Assembly (NCBI RefSeq): GCF_014356525.2
Contig: NC_052510.1
Location: 56,403,845-56,467,844 of the forward strand
Direction of reading: 5' to 3'
From: Nilaparvata lugens
Taxonomy: Eukaryota > Arthropoda > Insecta > Hemiptera > Delphacidae
DNA length: 64,000 bases
Each line of letters opens with the position of its first letter. Position 1 is the first letter of the stretch. Position numbers and translations under genes: made by a program. Below, in pieces: positions 22,394 to 33,066 of the stretch. The notes under the pieces are model-generated. The model was not told the origin of the DNA. It saw only the letters and a list, made by a program, of their open reading frames with translations, and did no database searches.

Positions 22394-23094
22394 CCTATAC
22401 TATTAAAAGAGCAATTTCTGTTTATATGTTTTTCAGATTGATTTCTACATGGATTGCAGATGCAATATGTTTAGATTGTATATGCATATGCATACATTGC
22501 ATATGTTTAGATGTTTATATATTTGTATTTCACCGGATCTCGAAAACGGCTCTAACGATTCTCACGAAATTCAGAAAGATAGTAGGTTTATAATATTAAG
22601 ATTCGATTGCACTAGGTCTCATCCCTGAGAAAACTCGCTGAAGGACATTAAAGGGATAATTATTATTTATCATGGAGAAACATCTGATAATAATTATTTC
22701 GTCGTCTGTTGGTGATGGAAGTGAGTGAGCAAGTTCATGTGTCAAAATTATGACTCAGCTGTTGAACTTTTGTAATCATTCAATCTGGTACTTAGTGCCG
22801 GTTGCAAAAATGCTGGGTTATTTCCAATCCTGATTAATTCCAGTGGATCCATCTTTTTGAAATGGTCTTCTCTGATTTAGTTCACGTGAAGTTGATCAGG
22901 ATTGAAATTTAACCGGCTTTTGTGCAACTGGGCCTTTGTAAGGGAATTTTTTCGCATTCCTCTGGGAATTAATCTCAAATTACTGTTATAAGATGAAACA
23001 TTTCTGTAGGCCTATGAATATTATTATAATTTCTTCTTTCATAATAAATTGTTTATGCTTTTGTACTCCAGAGCGAAGCTCGGTCCCCGATATT
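22394..23094 (+). mobile_element. Family C element, copy 1 (Helentron-like, non-autonomous)
   Basis: Begins cctatactattaaaagagca and ends gagcgaagctcggtccccga followed by tatt. The subterminal GAGC-GAA-GCTC forms a small hairpin about 15 bases from the end. It carries the module ctcgaaaacggctctaacga near 22537. Copies with the same ends lie at 23586-24284 (+) and 52814-53182 (-). No coding sequence. It contains a nested MITE at 22795-22934. Assignment to Helitron2/Helentron-type elements rests on the hairpin end and is inference. Confidence 0.5.
22795..22934. mobile_element. MITE with imperfect TIRs, nested in family C
   Basis: The left end gtgccggttgcaaaaatgc and the right end (reverse complement ggcccagttgcacaaaagcc) form imperfect inverted repeats, continuing inward with an aatcctgat match on both sides. 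The ends resemble a widespread insect MITE. A half-copy lies at 14456-14507. Confidence 0.65.
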
Positions 23095-23324
23095 AGTAAT
23101 TATAACAAGCAACTAAATTTATTCAATGCATAAAACTTCATTGTTTTAATTGTATTAAATGTTATAGTATTCTAATTGTTTTTGATGAATAAACTCTGAT
23201 CTGTCTTGATTTGATTTATTCAGTACATTTCTATGATTTGAAGAATTTTTATTAATAAGTTTGTGATGAGAAATTTGAAAACGTAGCCAACTTTAGATGT
23301 TCTCATTGATTGAATTATATGTGA

Positions 23325-23556
23325 CTAGCAGGAAACCCGTGCTCCGCAAGGGTCCATTTTTAAACTTGACAAACTGAAAACTTGAAGTGATGAAATCTTG
23401 AAGAATTGAAAATAGGACTATAACCATCCTCGGTTTAATTCAGAATCTATATACAATATAAGTTGATCAGTCCAGTAGTTCAGACGTGATGATGCGTCAA
23501 ACATAATTTTCCATCCCGTACGTGTAAGCCAGTTCTTTCCTCTATTATAGTATAGA
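23325..23556 (-). mobile_element. 232-bp non-autonomous Helitron
   Basis: Read on the minus strand it shows the full set of Helitron hallmarks. The 5' end is TCTATACTATAATAGAGG, preceded by a host A. The 3' end is CTAG, followed by a host T. A stem-loop (on the plus strand, ACCCGTGC, loop TCC, GCAAGGGT, with one mismatch) lies about 8-10 bases before the CTAG. There is no terminal inverted repeat and no target duplication, as expected. It is too short to encode anything. It sits between two family C elements. Confidence 0.75.
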
Positions 23557-23585
23557 TAAGGAGAAATTTTCAAGAATGTTATTAT

Positions 23586-24284
23586 CCTATTATATTAAGC
23601 GAGCAATTTCTGTTTATATTTTTATATCTGGTTATCTATGTTCAACGGATCTCGAAAACGGCTCTAACGATTTTCACGAAATTTGGAACATAGTAGGTTT
23701 ATGATATAAAAATTCGGTTGCACTAGGTCCCATCCCTGGGAAAACTCGCTGAAGGACATGAAAAGGATAAAAATTATTCATCCTTGGAAAAACAGATGAT
23801 AATCTCGTCGTCTGTCGAAACAGAAGATGCGTGTGTGGGAGAGAAACAGGTTCATTTCTAGCTGTGTAATCAATCAGCGAGGAATATTATCTAGCTAGAC
23901 AATTTAATAGACTTGATCAAAATAATTTGATTTGTTGACATGATAATCCTTCTAAACTGGAGTATACCATGATTTTCAAAGTATTTGTTGATCATTATTT
24001 GACAATTTTAAGTGATTAGTGTGTGTTATTTTGTAATTCTATTTGGTCTGTAAAATAATCTAAATTAGAACTTTTTTGTTTTCAAATGTTTGAATTTAAA
24101 ATTGAATCTGAATTCAAGTGTATGGAACATTATCTACTTTCTGGACTATTTATAGTGTAAAATTCGGGGAAGAAACAGTTTTGGGCTGTGCCTGTTAGTC
24201 CTTCCCCAATCATTTTAAAGAATTGTGTTCGGTTTATCAATAGTCAATAAATAAATAACGAGCGAAGCTCGGTGACCCGATATT
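23586..24284 (+). mobile_element. Family C element, copy 2
   Basis: Begins cctattatattaagcgagca and ends cgagcgaagctcggtgaccc followed by gatatt. The first ~250 bp closely match copy 1. Just before its 3' end it contains a LINE 3'-UTR fragment (24160-24257, family H) with an aataaataaataa tail, so a retroposon inserted near the hairpin. Confidence 0.55.
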
Positions 24285-24403
24285 TGGATTCATAATAAGA
24301 GATTGGAATAGTTGATCTTGAAACTTGAATGCTCTTTACTAACGAGAAATCTGAATTACTGAATTTAAAACTAGAAAATCAATTTTGAACTCAATATTAT
24401 TTG

Positions 24404-25048
24404 AGGCTATGCAAAGGCTAAAAATAAACTTCCTACTGGTGATATTTTTTCTACTGGTAAGTTTTTCGATTTGTATATTATCACGCTATCAAAATGAAAA
24501 GGTTTTCTCAGGAAAACATATTTTTCCAATCATTATTTTTTGAGATATGAGCGCCTAAAGTTTAAATTTTTGGGACAGAATATTTCAAATTCGGTAAGAG
24601 TTCAATCCATGAGATTCAGAGGATAAATTCTTCACGGTACTGTTGATTGATTAAAATGAAAATCTTTTGGAAGTATCAATTATTGAGAATGTTATTCAAT
24701 TACCCAAAAATGACCAAAAATAACTCAACTAAAAGTTATTTTTGGTCATTTTTAGTAAATTGAATAACTTTCTTAAAAATTGGTATTTTCAGAAAATGTT
24801 CCTTTCTTTAGATCAACAATACCATGAAGAATCTATCCTCTAAATCTCATGAATTTATCTCTTACCGAACTTGAAATGTTCTGTCCCAAAAATTTAAACT
24901 TTAGGTGCCCATATCTCAAAAAGTAATGATCGGAAAAAAGTGTTTGCCTGAGAAAACTTTTCATTTTGATAGCTTGATAGTAAACAAATCGAAAAACTTT
25001 GATAAATATTACTAGTAGAAAGTTCATTTCTAGCTTTTGCACAGCCTT
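24404..25048. mobile_element. Giant foldback element with ~310-bp arms
   Basis: The left arm (24404-24725) and right arm (24733-25048) are reverse complements over almost their whole length. The tips are aggctatgcaaaggcta and (reverse complement) aaggctgtgcaaaagct, and the centre is aaaaatgaccaaaaataact against agttatttttggtcattttt with a 7-base loop. The arms differ by point changes, so it is not a cloning or assembly mirror. The 69-codon minus-strand frame is arm sequence. The tips suggest a TIR transposon derivative, family unknown. Confidence 0.85.
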
Positions 25049-25630
25049 AACTCGTATAGAACCAGTTTTTTTTCCTCAACTCTATTGTAATAAAAGGTAG
25101 CAAGTGGTGAAATTAGTAATCATAAAAGTATGTTTCTGAAAGAACAACTTAGTACCTAGTTCACTACAACACTGTATTTGGTAACCCTATCAATATATCT
25201 TCTGTGAGTAAAATAGGTTAGATTTTCAGAGTTCATTGCTATAAACTCGGGTAACAATTAAAAATTACTCTTTACATCAAAAATACAATACTCACATTAG
25301 CTTCCTGATCCATTAACGAGCCACTAGATACCGGAAATAAACGTTAGAACTTCAAAATTCACGAGACCGGCGACTTAGAGGTCAGTTCCACTTGAAATTC
25401 GCGACGCGACTGATTCAAAACAAAGGCAGAGGTGACCGGCAAAATTTGACAAGTTATGACAGGCGACGTGCTAACGTGCAAGCCGGCAGACAGGTCATGG
25501 CCGCCGCGTGTCGTTTACGTGTTGCCATGGTAACGGCGCTTGGCGGCAAATATGAAAATTTCAAAATTACTGCTGACTGAGTTTCTACACCTGTAGGGCG
25601 TTATATTGTTGAGCATTGTTGAATAATGAT
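25049..25630. other. Mostly unassigned; GC-rich segment at 25360-25560
   Basis: The part around 25360-25560 (gacgcgactg, ggcgacgtgc, gccgccgcgtg, ggcggcaaat) is CpG-rich compared with its surroundings and holds a 62-codon frame. It may be a first exon or an old GC-rich repeat; neither can be shown. Confidence 0.25.
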
Positions 25631-25634
25631 TTGA

Positions 25635-26105
25635 ATGCGGAAGAAGAAGGAAGGAAGAAGAAGAAGAAGACAAAGGAGAAGAAGTAGTAGAAGTAGAAGA
25701 AGAAGAAGAAGAAGAAGAAGAAGAAGAAGAAGAAGAAGAAGAAGAGAAGAAGAAGAAGAAGAAGAAGAAGAAGAAGAAGAAGAAGAAGAAGAAGAAGAAG
25801 AAGAAGAAGAAGAGAAGAAGAAGAAGAAGAAGAAGAAGAAGAAGAAGAAGAAGAAGAAGAAGAAGAAGAAGAAGAGAAGAAGAAGAAGAAGAAGAAGAAG
25901 AAGAAGAAGAAGAAGAGAAGAAGAAGAAGAAGAAGAAGAAGAAGAAGAAGAAGAAGAAGAAGAAGAAGAAGAAGAAGAAGAAGAAGAAGAAGAAGAAGAA
26001 GAAGAAGAAGAAGAAGAAGAAGAAGAAGAAGAAGAAGAAGAAGAAGAAGAAGAAGAAGGAGGAGACGAGGAGGAGGAGGAGGAGGAGGAGGAGGAGGAGG
26101 AGAAA
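25635..26105. repeat. (GAA)n microsatellite, about 470 bp
   Basis: Nearly pure gaa/aga units with single-base slips that change frame (for example gaagagaag near 25741, 25811 and 25873), ending in gga units. The 162-codon Arg/Glu/Lys frame is its translation and not a gene. GAA/TTC tracts of this length can form triplex DNA and are unstable. Confidence 0.95.
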
Positions 26106-26984
26106 AAAGAGGGGAAAAATTAAAAAATGTAATAGAGAAAGTGAAAGAAGAAGTAGTAATGAAGCCAGCTGTTTATATCAGATGGGCTGCACAGCTGTTT
26201 AATTATTAACTCTCGCATTGCCTCAGCGCATGCGCAGTAGCCTAATCTGCAATTTTTTTGTAAGCTTGGTTTGAAATTATTAATATCCTCATTATCTCAA
26301 CAATACGGAATTCAAATAAGAATGTAAGATTAGATCGAATTGAATTATCTTAAGTATTATCATATTATTTATTATATATAAATTATTTTTATAATATCAT
26401 TTTCTATCAAATTTATCAAAATGATTGAATAGAATTAATAAAAAACAATATAAAATTTAATTCAATGGATTATTTGAAAAAGAATGTTTTATTGTATTGG
26501 AATCCAAGTAACCTACTCCAACATTCTTCCACCTCTCACCTTTAAACTTCAGGGGTCATCTTCTCAGATTAAATCTGTATATTTATTTATTAAATTTATT
26601 TCATTGACAATCACAAATCATAATTACAATATAATATGATTAGGAAGAGACAACAGGCATAGCCCGAAATTGTCTTCTCACGAATTTTTACAAATAAGAG
26701 TAGATTTTCATAAATATAGTTTTTTTCTAGCAAATTTTTACAAATATGACAACAGTTGTTGTTATTGGACAGTACATACCAGTAATTCTCAATAAAATAC
26801 TAAATTGATAACTATAATTTTATGATTTTTCCTTTCCTATGCCTATTAACTCCCGAGCGGAGCTCGGTCCCCCGAAATCATCTACCGATTCCTTTCACAA
26901 GATCAATTAATACACTACTTATCATAGAAATTAATCAGAATAAACTGCTATCACAACATCACCTTCATCTTAGCACAGAAATTT
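26106..26984. other. AT-rich sequence with LINE and family C ends
   Basis: 26570-26705 (-) is a family H LINE 3'-UTR piece (gaagagacaacaggcatagc). 26853-26879 (cgagcggagctcggtccccc) is an isolated family C 3' end. Nothing else is supported. Confidence 0.45.
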
Positions 26985-27237
26985 TTTATTATTATTAAAC
27001 GAAAATCCAAATTAAATGCTGTAATTCACCCCGAAGACTTCTGCTACTGCAAATATTGACAACAGGGTAAACAGCTAGATGAAAATTCGATGAGTGCTAC
27101 AATTCAAAAATTATTTGTCAACCCGGGAAACGAACCCAGTACCTCCAAATTGCCGGTCAGGAATGCTTACCCTTACACCAAACTGACAATATCTGGATAT
27201 CAGCGCTCATTTTATACGAAGGCATAGCGGCCAGCCA
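26985..27237 (-). mobile_element. tRNA-derived SINE (type 2), copy 1
   Basis: On the minus strand: A box TGGTGTAAGGG at 27170-27180 and B box GGTTCGTTTCC at 27126-27136, then a ~130-bp body ending ggattttcgtttaataataa. A second copy lies at 54993-55225. The B box is one to two bases from the consensus. The unit is too long and poorly folded for a tRNA gene. Confidence 0.8.
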
Positions 27238-27294
27238 GTCTACAGATGGAGATTACTGAGGTATTGCAATTATTCAAATGCTAATGAATTAATT
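27238..27294. repeat. Left arm of a 57-bp inverted repeat split by family A
   Basis: gtctacagatggagattact ... gaattaatt is the near-perfect reverse complement of 28229-28285. Joined, the arms would meet at AATTAATT, the centre of a palindrome. The intervening DNA is the family A element. Confidence 0.75.
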
Positions 27295-28221
27295 GACCGA
27301 GCGAAGTGAGGTCTAAGATTCAAGTCAACGGTTTGGCATTTCTCTTAATGTTTGGATGTTTGAATGTTTAAATGTTTTAATGTTTATATGTTTATATGTT
27401 GCGCATTTACGGCGAAACGCGGTAATAGATTTTCATGAAATTTGACAGGTATGTTCATTTTTAAATTGCGCATCGACGTATATACAAGGTTTTTGGAAAT
27501 TTTGCATTTCAAGGATAATATAAAAGGAAAAAGGAGCCTCCTTCATACGCCAATATTAGAGTAAAAATCAGACTATAGAATTATTCATCATAAATCAGCT
27601 GACAAGTGATTACACAGATGTGTGGAGAAGCCAGTCTATTACTGTATCTGTATAAGGTCTATAGTTTCAATCAAAGACAAAGAGATATGCATCTCTAAGC
27701 TAGGTTTACACCAAAGTTATTAACAAAATGGTTATAACTTAATCCTTATAAAATTCTATTAGATTGAACGGAAGTTGACAAACACATAATATGTTCATCA
27801 TGGGTGTATGATAAGTTATGTTCAATCTAATATAATCTAAAAGGATTTAGTTATTAAAATTTTTTTAATAAATTTGGTCTAATCACAGCTTTAAGGTCTT
27901 TGGTTTCAATATTTTGTTTTGCAGTCATGGTATTATTATGCGTGCCCATCAGTATCAATATTCTCACATTCGAAAAAACTAATTTAAATAGGTGAATAAA
28001 AATAAACAAATGAACTAAATAATGCTGGAGAAATTATAATATTTTTGATTCTGAAAAATTAATTTTCATCAGATAGGAAGATCATCACGGGACTGGATGA
28101 ATTATATCATATGAAATACAAATTCAAACGTGAACTGAGTTTGTTAACATTTAAAACAGTTGACATCTGGTACTTGTGGATGAGAATACTGCGTGAGGTC
28201 TACTGTTCACAGATCTACTAG
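27293..28221 (+). mobile_element. Family A element, copy 1, with internal insertion
   Basis: Starts ttgaccgagcgaagtgaggt, passes through atgtttgaatgtttaaatg-like repeats and gcgcatttacggcgaaacgc, and ends gcgtgaggtctactgttcac then agatctactag. The other copies are at 39089-39498 and 42274-43521. Relative to them, this copy holds about 500 extra bases between 27675 and 28170, which include a TIR element at 27699-27892. No coding capacity. The 3' CTAG and GC-rich 5' hairpin are reminiscent of Helitron-type ends, but the class is unproven. Confidence 0.65.
27699..27892. mobile_element. TIR element, family E, copy 1
   Basis: Imperfect inverted arms of about 75 bp: the left contains taatccttataaaattctat then tagattgaac, and the right mirrors it (gttcaatctaatataatct, aaggattta). 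Related sequence lies at 39507-39862. Nested in family A. Confidence 0.5.
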
Positions 28222-28285
28222 TAATAATAATTAATTCATTAGCATTTGAATAATTGCAATATCTTTGTAATTTCCATCTGTAGAC

Positions 28286-28820
28286 AGAAAATTGTAATGG
28301 GATTTTCGAATTCTCACCTTAGAAAACTGGAGGTGGAAAGTCCCTGAAACTTCAACGGAGAACAAGTTCACAAACTAGATTGACCTCCCGGAAAGTAACG
28401 CATAATCATCACTAACGATAACACAAAGTTCATCCGTAACTTTGAAAGTTTCATTACATTTTTTTGCTCGTTGAGACTGGCGAAAGGTATTTCCTGAGTG
28501 TGGGACCTATCGCGATATTAAAAACTTGAGACCCATCCGAGCGGGATATTGTTGCGGAATTACTTTCGGCTACTGCAAATAAGAGGGCGATTAATGACGC
28601 AAAATCTCGAGGTAATTGTCTTGAAGATTGCATGAAAATGCATACATCCCATGAGCCACTTCACAAGTCTGCTTATAAAAAAAATTGCTGAATCATGTTT
28701 TCCATTCTGAGCTCAGTATCTATCATCAGAGAGTAAAGATGCTGTTTAATAATGTTTTTTTTTTGCCTATTCTTTGTCTCTTCTACTACTTACTACCACT
28801 TGATACTCACTTAGGCTACT
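28286..28820. other. Single-copy sequence, possible regulatory island at 28400-28660
   Basis: 28400-28660 is GC-balanced (for example gtgtgggacctatcgcgata, gcggaattactttcggct) with no match in the window. No gene model could be made. Confidence 0.25.
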
Positions 28821-28823
28821 ATC

Positions 28824-28824
<1 letters not shown>

Positions 28825-28878
<54 letters not shown>

Positions 28879-30089
28879 AAAGCGAAATGGCACTCACTTA
28901 CTGACTGACTGACTGACTCACTCACTCACTCACTCACTCGCAGAACTAAAAATCTACCGGACCAAAAACGTTCAAATATGGTAGGTATCTTCAGTTGGCC
29001 CTTTAGAGCCGCACTATGAAATCTTTTGGCAATATTTCAACTCTAAGGGTGGTTTTTAAGGGTTTAAAGTTCGTCTTTCAGCATGTATATTCTTCTTATT
29101 CTCTTAATTATAATTGAAAAATGTCCATACCATATGTTAATATAGAAATATAATCTAGAGAGAGTACCTCTTCGAAACAGCTGTTAACTGGTAACTCAAT
29201 AATTTTGTCAGGTTGGCATTAAGTTGAGTTGACTCTGTTAGGTTGGCACCAAGTTGAAGATTGAAATGCATTTATCACGGAAAAATTGATTGGGCACTGC
29301 TACTTCAATAAGAGCTACTCGCTTCGCTCGCCATATCCGTTTAGCCAGACGTTTAGTCTGGACCTCCGACTGGATCATCCTAACATGATAAAAATGTTCA
29401 AAAGAAAAATGCAGGCGAGCGAAGCGAGAAAATTGCCTCAGTACATGTGGACGAGTCGATCGACAACCATCATAAATGTTCATACATAATCGAGTGTTTT
29501 AAGTGTTTTAGTGATTTAAGTGTTTTAGTGTTTAGTGTTTTATCTTAGTCAGCTTATATTTAATCGAGTGTTTTATTTTAAATAAGAATTCTGTTTTTAT
29601 AGTCAACATCACTTGAATCCCATAAGTAAGAACGATCATGGTACATTTCAATAAAATTCGACGTTTGGGTATCACTCCAATTCATTTTCAATAAAAATGT
29701 AAGCACTTGAACAACAGTATATTCACTATTCACTAACTAGTATATTCACTAACAGTATATTCACAACAGTATATTCACTAATTCACAACAGTATATCACT
29801 CTTCTATTTTCTAAAACGGCAGTGACAAGATCGACACGTCCACACTGGTGCGTTCGACTCGACTTTCTTTGATCCGGACCGACCTGAATCGGGTTGCGTT
29901 CGACTTGACTCGACAGCGCTCAACAATGTCTAGCGACACGTCCACACTTGTTCGACATTGTCGATCGACTTTGTCGATCGGTGTCGATCGACATAGTGTG
30001 GACGCGGCTTAGACGATCCAGTCGGGGGTCCAGGGGGCAGAGCCCCCTGGCTAGACGGATATGGAAAGCGAAGCGAGCCTGACGGCTAG
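28825..30089 (+). mobile_element. Helitron candidate, ~1.27 kb, non-autonomous
   Basis: Begins TCTATATATATA at 28825, with a (ta)n run to 28878, then gcgaaatggcactcactt and a tgactgactgac/cactcactcact tandem. It ends gcctgacggctag at 30089, followed by T. A strong hairpin lies at 30030-30050 (arms CCAGGGGGC and GCCCCCTGG, loop AGA). The 5' TC, 3' CTAG-T and hairpin fit a Helitron, but the base before TC is G rather than A, and the hairpin is ~36 bases from the end. An inverted partial copy of its own 3' end lies at about 29318-29352. It contains a GC-rich palindromic element near 29829-30010. Confidence 0.5.
29829..30010. mobile_element. GC-rich TIR element with GATCGAC repeats
   Basis: The outer inverted repeats are cgacacgtccacac at the left and gtgtggacgcgg at the right. 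The interior is rich in tcgac/gtcga and gatcgac motifs and a second acacgtccacac at 29936. It is distinctly CpG-rich against the AT-rich surroundings. Probably a small MITE nested in the Helitron candidate. Confidence 0.5.
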
Positions 30090-31200
30090 TGCATTATTAA
30101 TTCAATGAGCTTTTGAAAAGAAGCTTCTTCTCTATCTTCTTCTTCTTCTTCTCTATCTTTCTTCTCAAAACATAACATAGAATTGAGAGTTTATCATGGA
30201 ATGCAACGAAATCGAAAATTGAAAATCCTGCCTATGAATTATTAATGAAAAATTAATGGAGATTTTATGATAGGATGAAATTTTTGTTACAACACATCAA
30301 AATCTAGTTGAATGGCGTTAGTTCAGAGAGAAGGAATTTTTAGGTATAGAAATTGACCATTTTCGTGTGTTGCTTAAGTACACTCAAGAATTACTTTTCC
30401 ATTTTTCGACCGAATTTCACTTATGAAGCATGATTTTGAACCGCCTTGACGTACCGAGAGGAATGAAGTGTAGAACGATGAAATCTGAGCATTGTTTCAA
30501 AAGTTGAAAGTTAGTGTGATGAAATTTTGATCCTTGAAGTGTCCTTAAGCGCGCCTCTCCACTAGGAAATACTGAAATGAAGTGCATCTAACGGGTTATT
30601 CTCATAGAAAATAATCTCATGAACTTATGTCATTGTGCGAAATATCAATGTGAGGACAATATAAGTTGATGATGATGGTTGAAGCTGAAAATTAGGTGTT
30701 TTTCACAATACAAGGAGCATTGTTGTCAGGTGTACCTGGAAATCTATATGATATAGAGCGTATATAGATTGTATCATATAGATTGATATGATATAGATAT
30801 AGATTATGATATCATATCATATAGATTGTATCTATATGATACAATCTGATCTCAGATTGTGGAGCACAAAAATACGCCCAGAGGTATTTTGAATTATACA
30901 TCTAAATTGTAACAATCAGAAGAATTGTGATCAAAAACTGAAATTCATCAAAAATTGATTTTCTCTTCAAATTTCACTCATTTATGAAAAATCATAACTT
31001 AGTACTCATTGAATATAGAGAGTTCCGAATGATCTTATTCTATTCGTAATTTTTTAATGTGAAAAAAGGCAGGAGCAAATTTTTCTGTCCGATTACGAGA
31101 TTTGGCAAAAATAGCAGAAAACTTGAAAATGAGCGGTTTTTGGGCCCCCTGTAGATAGCAAAAGGAAATTTTGCATGAAGAATTTGGTTCTGGACTTCTC
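30090..31200. other. AT-rich sequence; palindromic atag/gata block at 30740-30860
   Basis: 30740-30860 is built of atatgata/gatatcatat/tagattgtat units that can fold on themselves. No coding sequence is supported in the rest. Confidence 0.4.
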
Positions 31201-31216
31201 TTGTGTACCCAAAAAA

Positions 31217-31275
31217 TAATTATTATAATTATAATTAATAATTATAATTATAATTATTATAATTATAATAATTAT
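31217..31275. repeat. (AATTAT)n-type microsatellite
   Basis: Alternating aattat/ataatt units. The Ile/Asn/Tyr run of the 102-codon frame at 31171 is its translation. Confidence 0.85.
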
Positions 31276-31659
31276 ATTAGTAAATCAGAACTACAATATA
31301 AATTGCAAGCACACCCCCTTTTTATGTTTATATTGACTGGCCTAATATACGTTTACTTTATTGTATTACTCAAACTTTCAATAATCAATACAAAACATAT
31401 ATCTGATTATTTTATTTTTTTACTAATTCAAAGCCAGTTTCGATTCTCATGTTCACCAAACTTAGCTAAGATCAGCTAATTCATAAATACTATTATAATA
31501 ATACTATTAGCTACTCGGTCATAGCTACCTGAATTCTACTGAACAATCGCATTACATATCACATCATCAAAAGTTCTGGAAGAGTTCAAATCTCCAAATC
31601 CTCGAATAATATCCTTCACACCAACAGTAGCCTATAATACCTGACATTCATTTGTTATC

Positions 31660-31995
31660 ATCTTTGCCCCTTACTAGCTGAGTCTACAGTCTGCTGAGAG
31701 CAAAATCAGATAGTGAAATATCGCGTTTGTTGGCAAGGTATTTTACGATAGGTCTTTACACCCGGGCACACAGATACCAACTGCTTGCAGCTTTTTAATA
31801 CAGTTGTTAAGTTGAACGCGTCGTAAAAGCTCGATTATCGACATGGGATAGATCAAGAGGCATTAACCGTTGCACCCGTCCGTGATAATCCACCTTCCAC
31901 AGCGAAATTTTATCGCGGATTCTCTCCAAGAAGGAAGGAGTGTAGTGAATTCTTTCATAAAGTCCTGCTGAACGATAACTCGGTCCTTTTTGTAA
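31660..31995. promoter_or_regulatory. Single-copy GC-balanced island, nature unknown
   Basis: Contains tatcgcgtttgttggcaagg, acgcgtcgtaaaagctcg and gcacccgtccgtgataatcc without matches in the window. A minus-strand 64-codon frame (32001-31807) covers part. Could be an exon or regulatory block. Listed because it differs from its repeat-rich neighbours. Confidence 0.2.
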
Positions 31996-33066
31996 GTTCA
32001 TAGGTTTGGTGATCGGGATTGGTATAACGGATGCATAGGATTTCCCTTATTATCCTGAGAATAGGGGAAATGTAGGTGGAATAATGTTACAAAAAATGGG
32101 AAAGAGTAATATAAGATATACCGGCTAACACGGCAGAGAAGCAAATTGGAGTGTTCTGGAAGGATATCTGTCAAGTAGAACATAATATCAAATTTCCTTA
32201 GATGAGAGAGAATGTGAGAAGACAGGAACATAACTTACTAAACACCAACTAATTAATAATCCGCACAAAAAAAAAACAAACAAAACCTACTCTAGAACAT
32301 GGTACGCCATAGTGGAGTAGGCCAATTTCCACACAGAAAAAACTAAACTTGTAGAGGACACATGAACATTTTTTGTAACTAACTACTGTATGTAATTGTG
32401 ATTTATCTAATATTTTCTGTAATTGATGTTGTAGATTTAGTTTTTTTGGAAAATAAACATTTATTTATTTTATTCATAACAGAAAACAGTCAATTTCAGA
32501 CGGAAACAATACAAGAAAAAGAGGAAAGTTAAGAAATAGCAATGCCATGTGGAAGATTAGAAAAATTGAACCAGTCAGTATATAACATACAGATAACTTG
32601 ATTAACCAATAAAGATAACATCAATAGTTACATGAGGAAATAGATAGGGAAGAAAGATGAATAACTATAAAACATTCAGTTAATATCAATCAATGTATCA
32701 AATGGTACAATGTACTTACTAATCCAATTTTTCTAATATTATTCCTCTAGCAATAGAATGATGGATCATGAGTGATTTTCCACAGTATTGATCTTGAAAA
32801 GTTGGTTACAAACACGATTAAATCAAAACGGAAGGATCGATATTCGGCCAGAATGTGAAGAAATAATACTTAAAACAATGTGATTTGTAATAGAAATGTC
32901 AGAAATTTAGATAGGTCAATTGCGAAAGGTTAATTGTTATTGTGGGATAGGTATCACTTCAACGGCATGTCGGATAAGCCGTTGTGAATAAATAATCAAA
33001 GGCTACATTTTTCACATTCTTTAACAGCTGAAGACTATATTTTTGGAAACAAAAGTGAAAGGTATC
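31996..33066. other. AT-rich sequence with a LINE-type 3' tail at 32365-32475
   Basis: gttgtagatttagttttttt followed by ggaaaataaacatttattta looks like a truncated LINE 3' end. No genes are supported. Confidence 0.35.

Noticed and set aside
25635..26123. 162-codon Arg/Glu/Lys open frame
   Set aside because: Pure translation of the (GAA)n tract, changing residue type at each single-base slip.
27117..27190. Functional tRNA gene on the minus strand
   Set aside because: Same sequence recurs at 55125-55195 within a longer SINE; the fold is poor.
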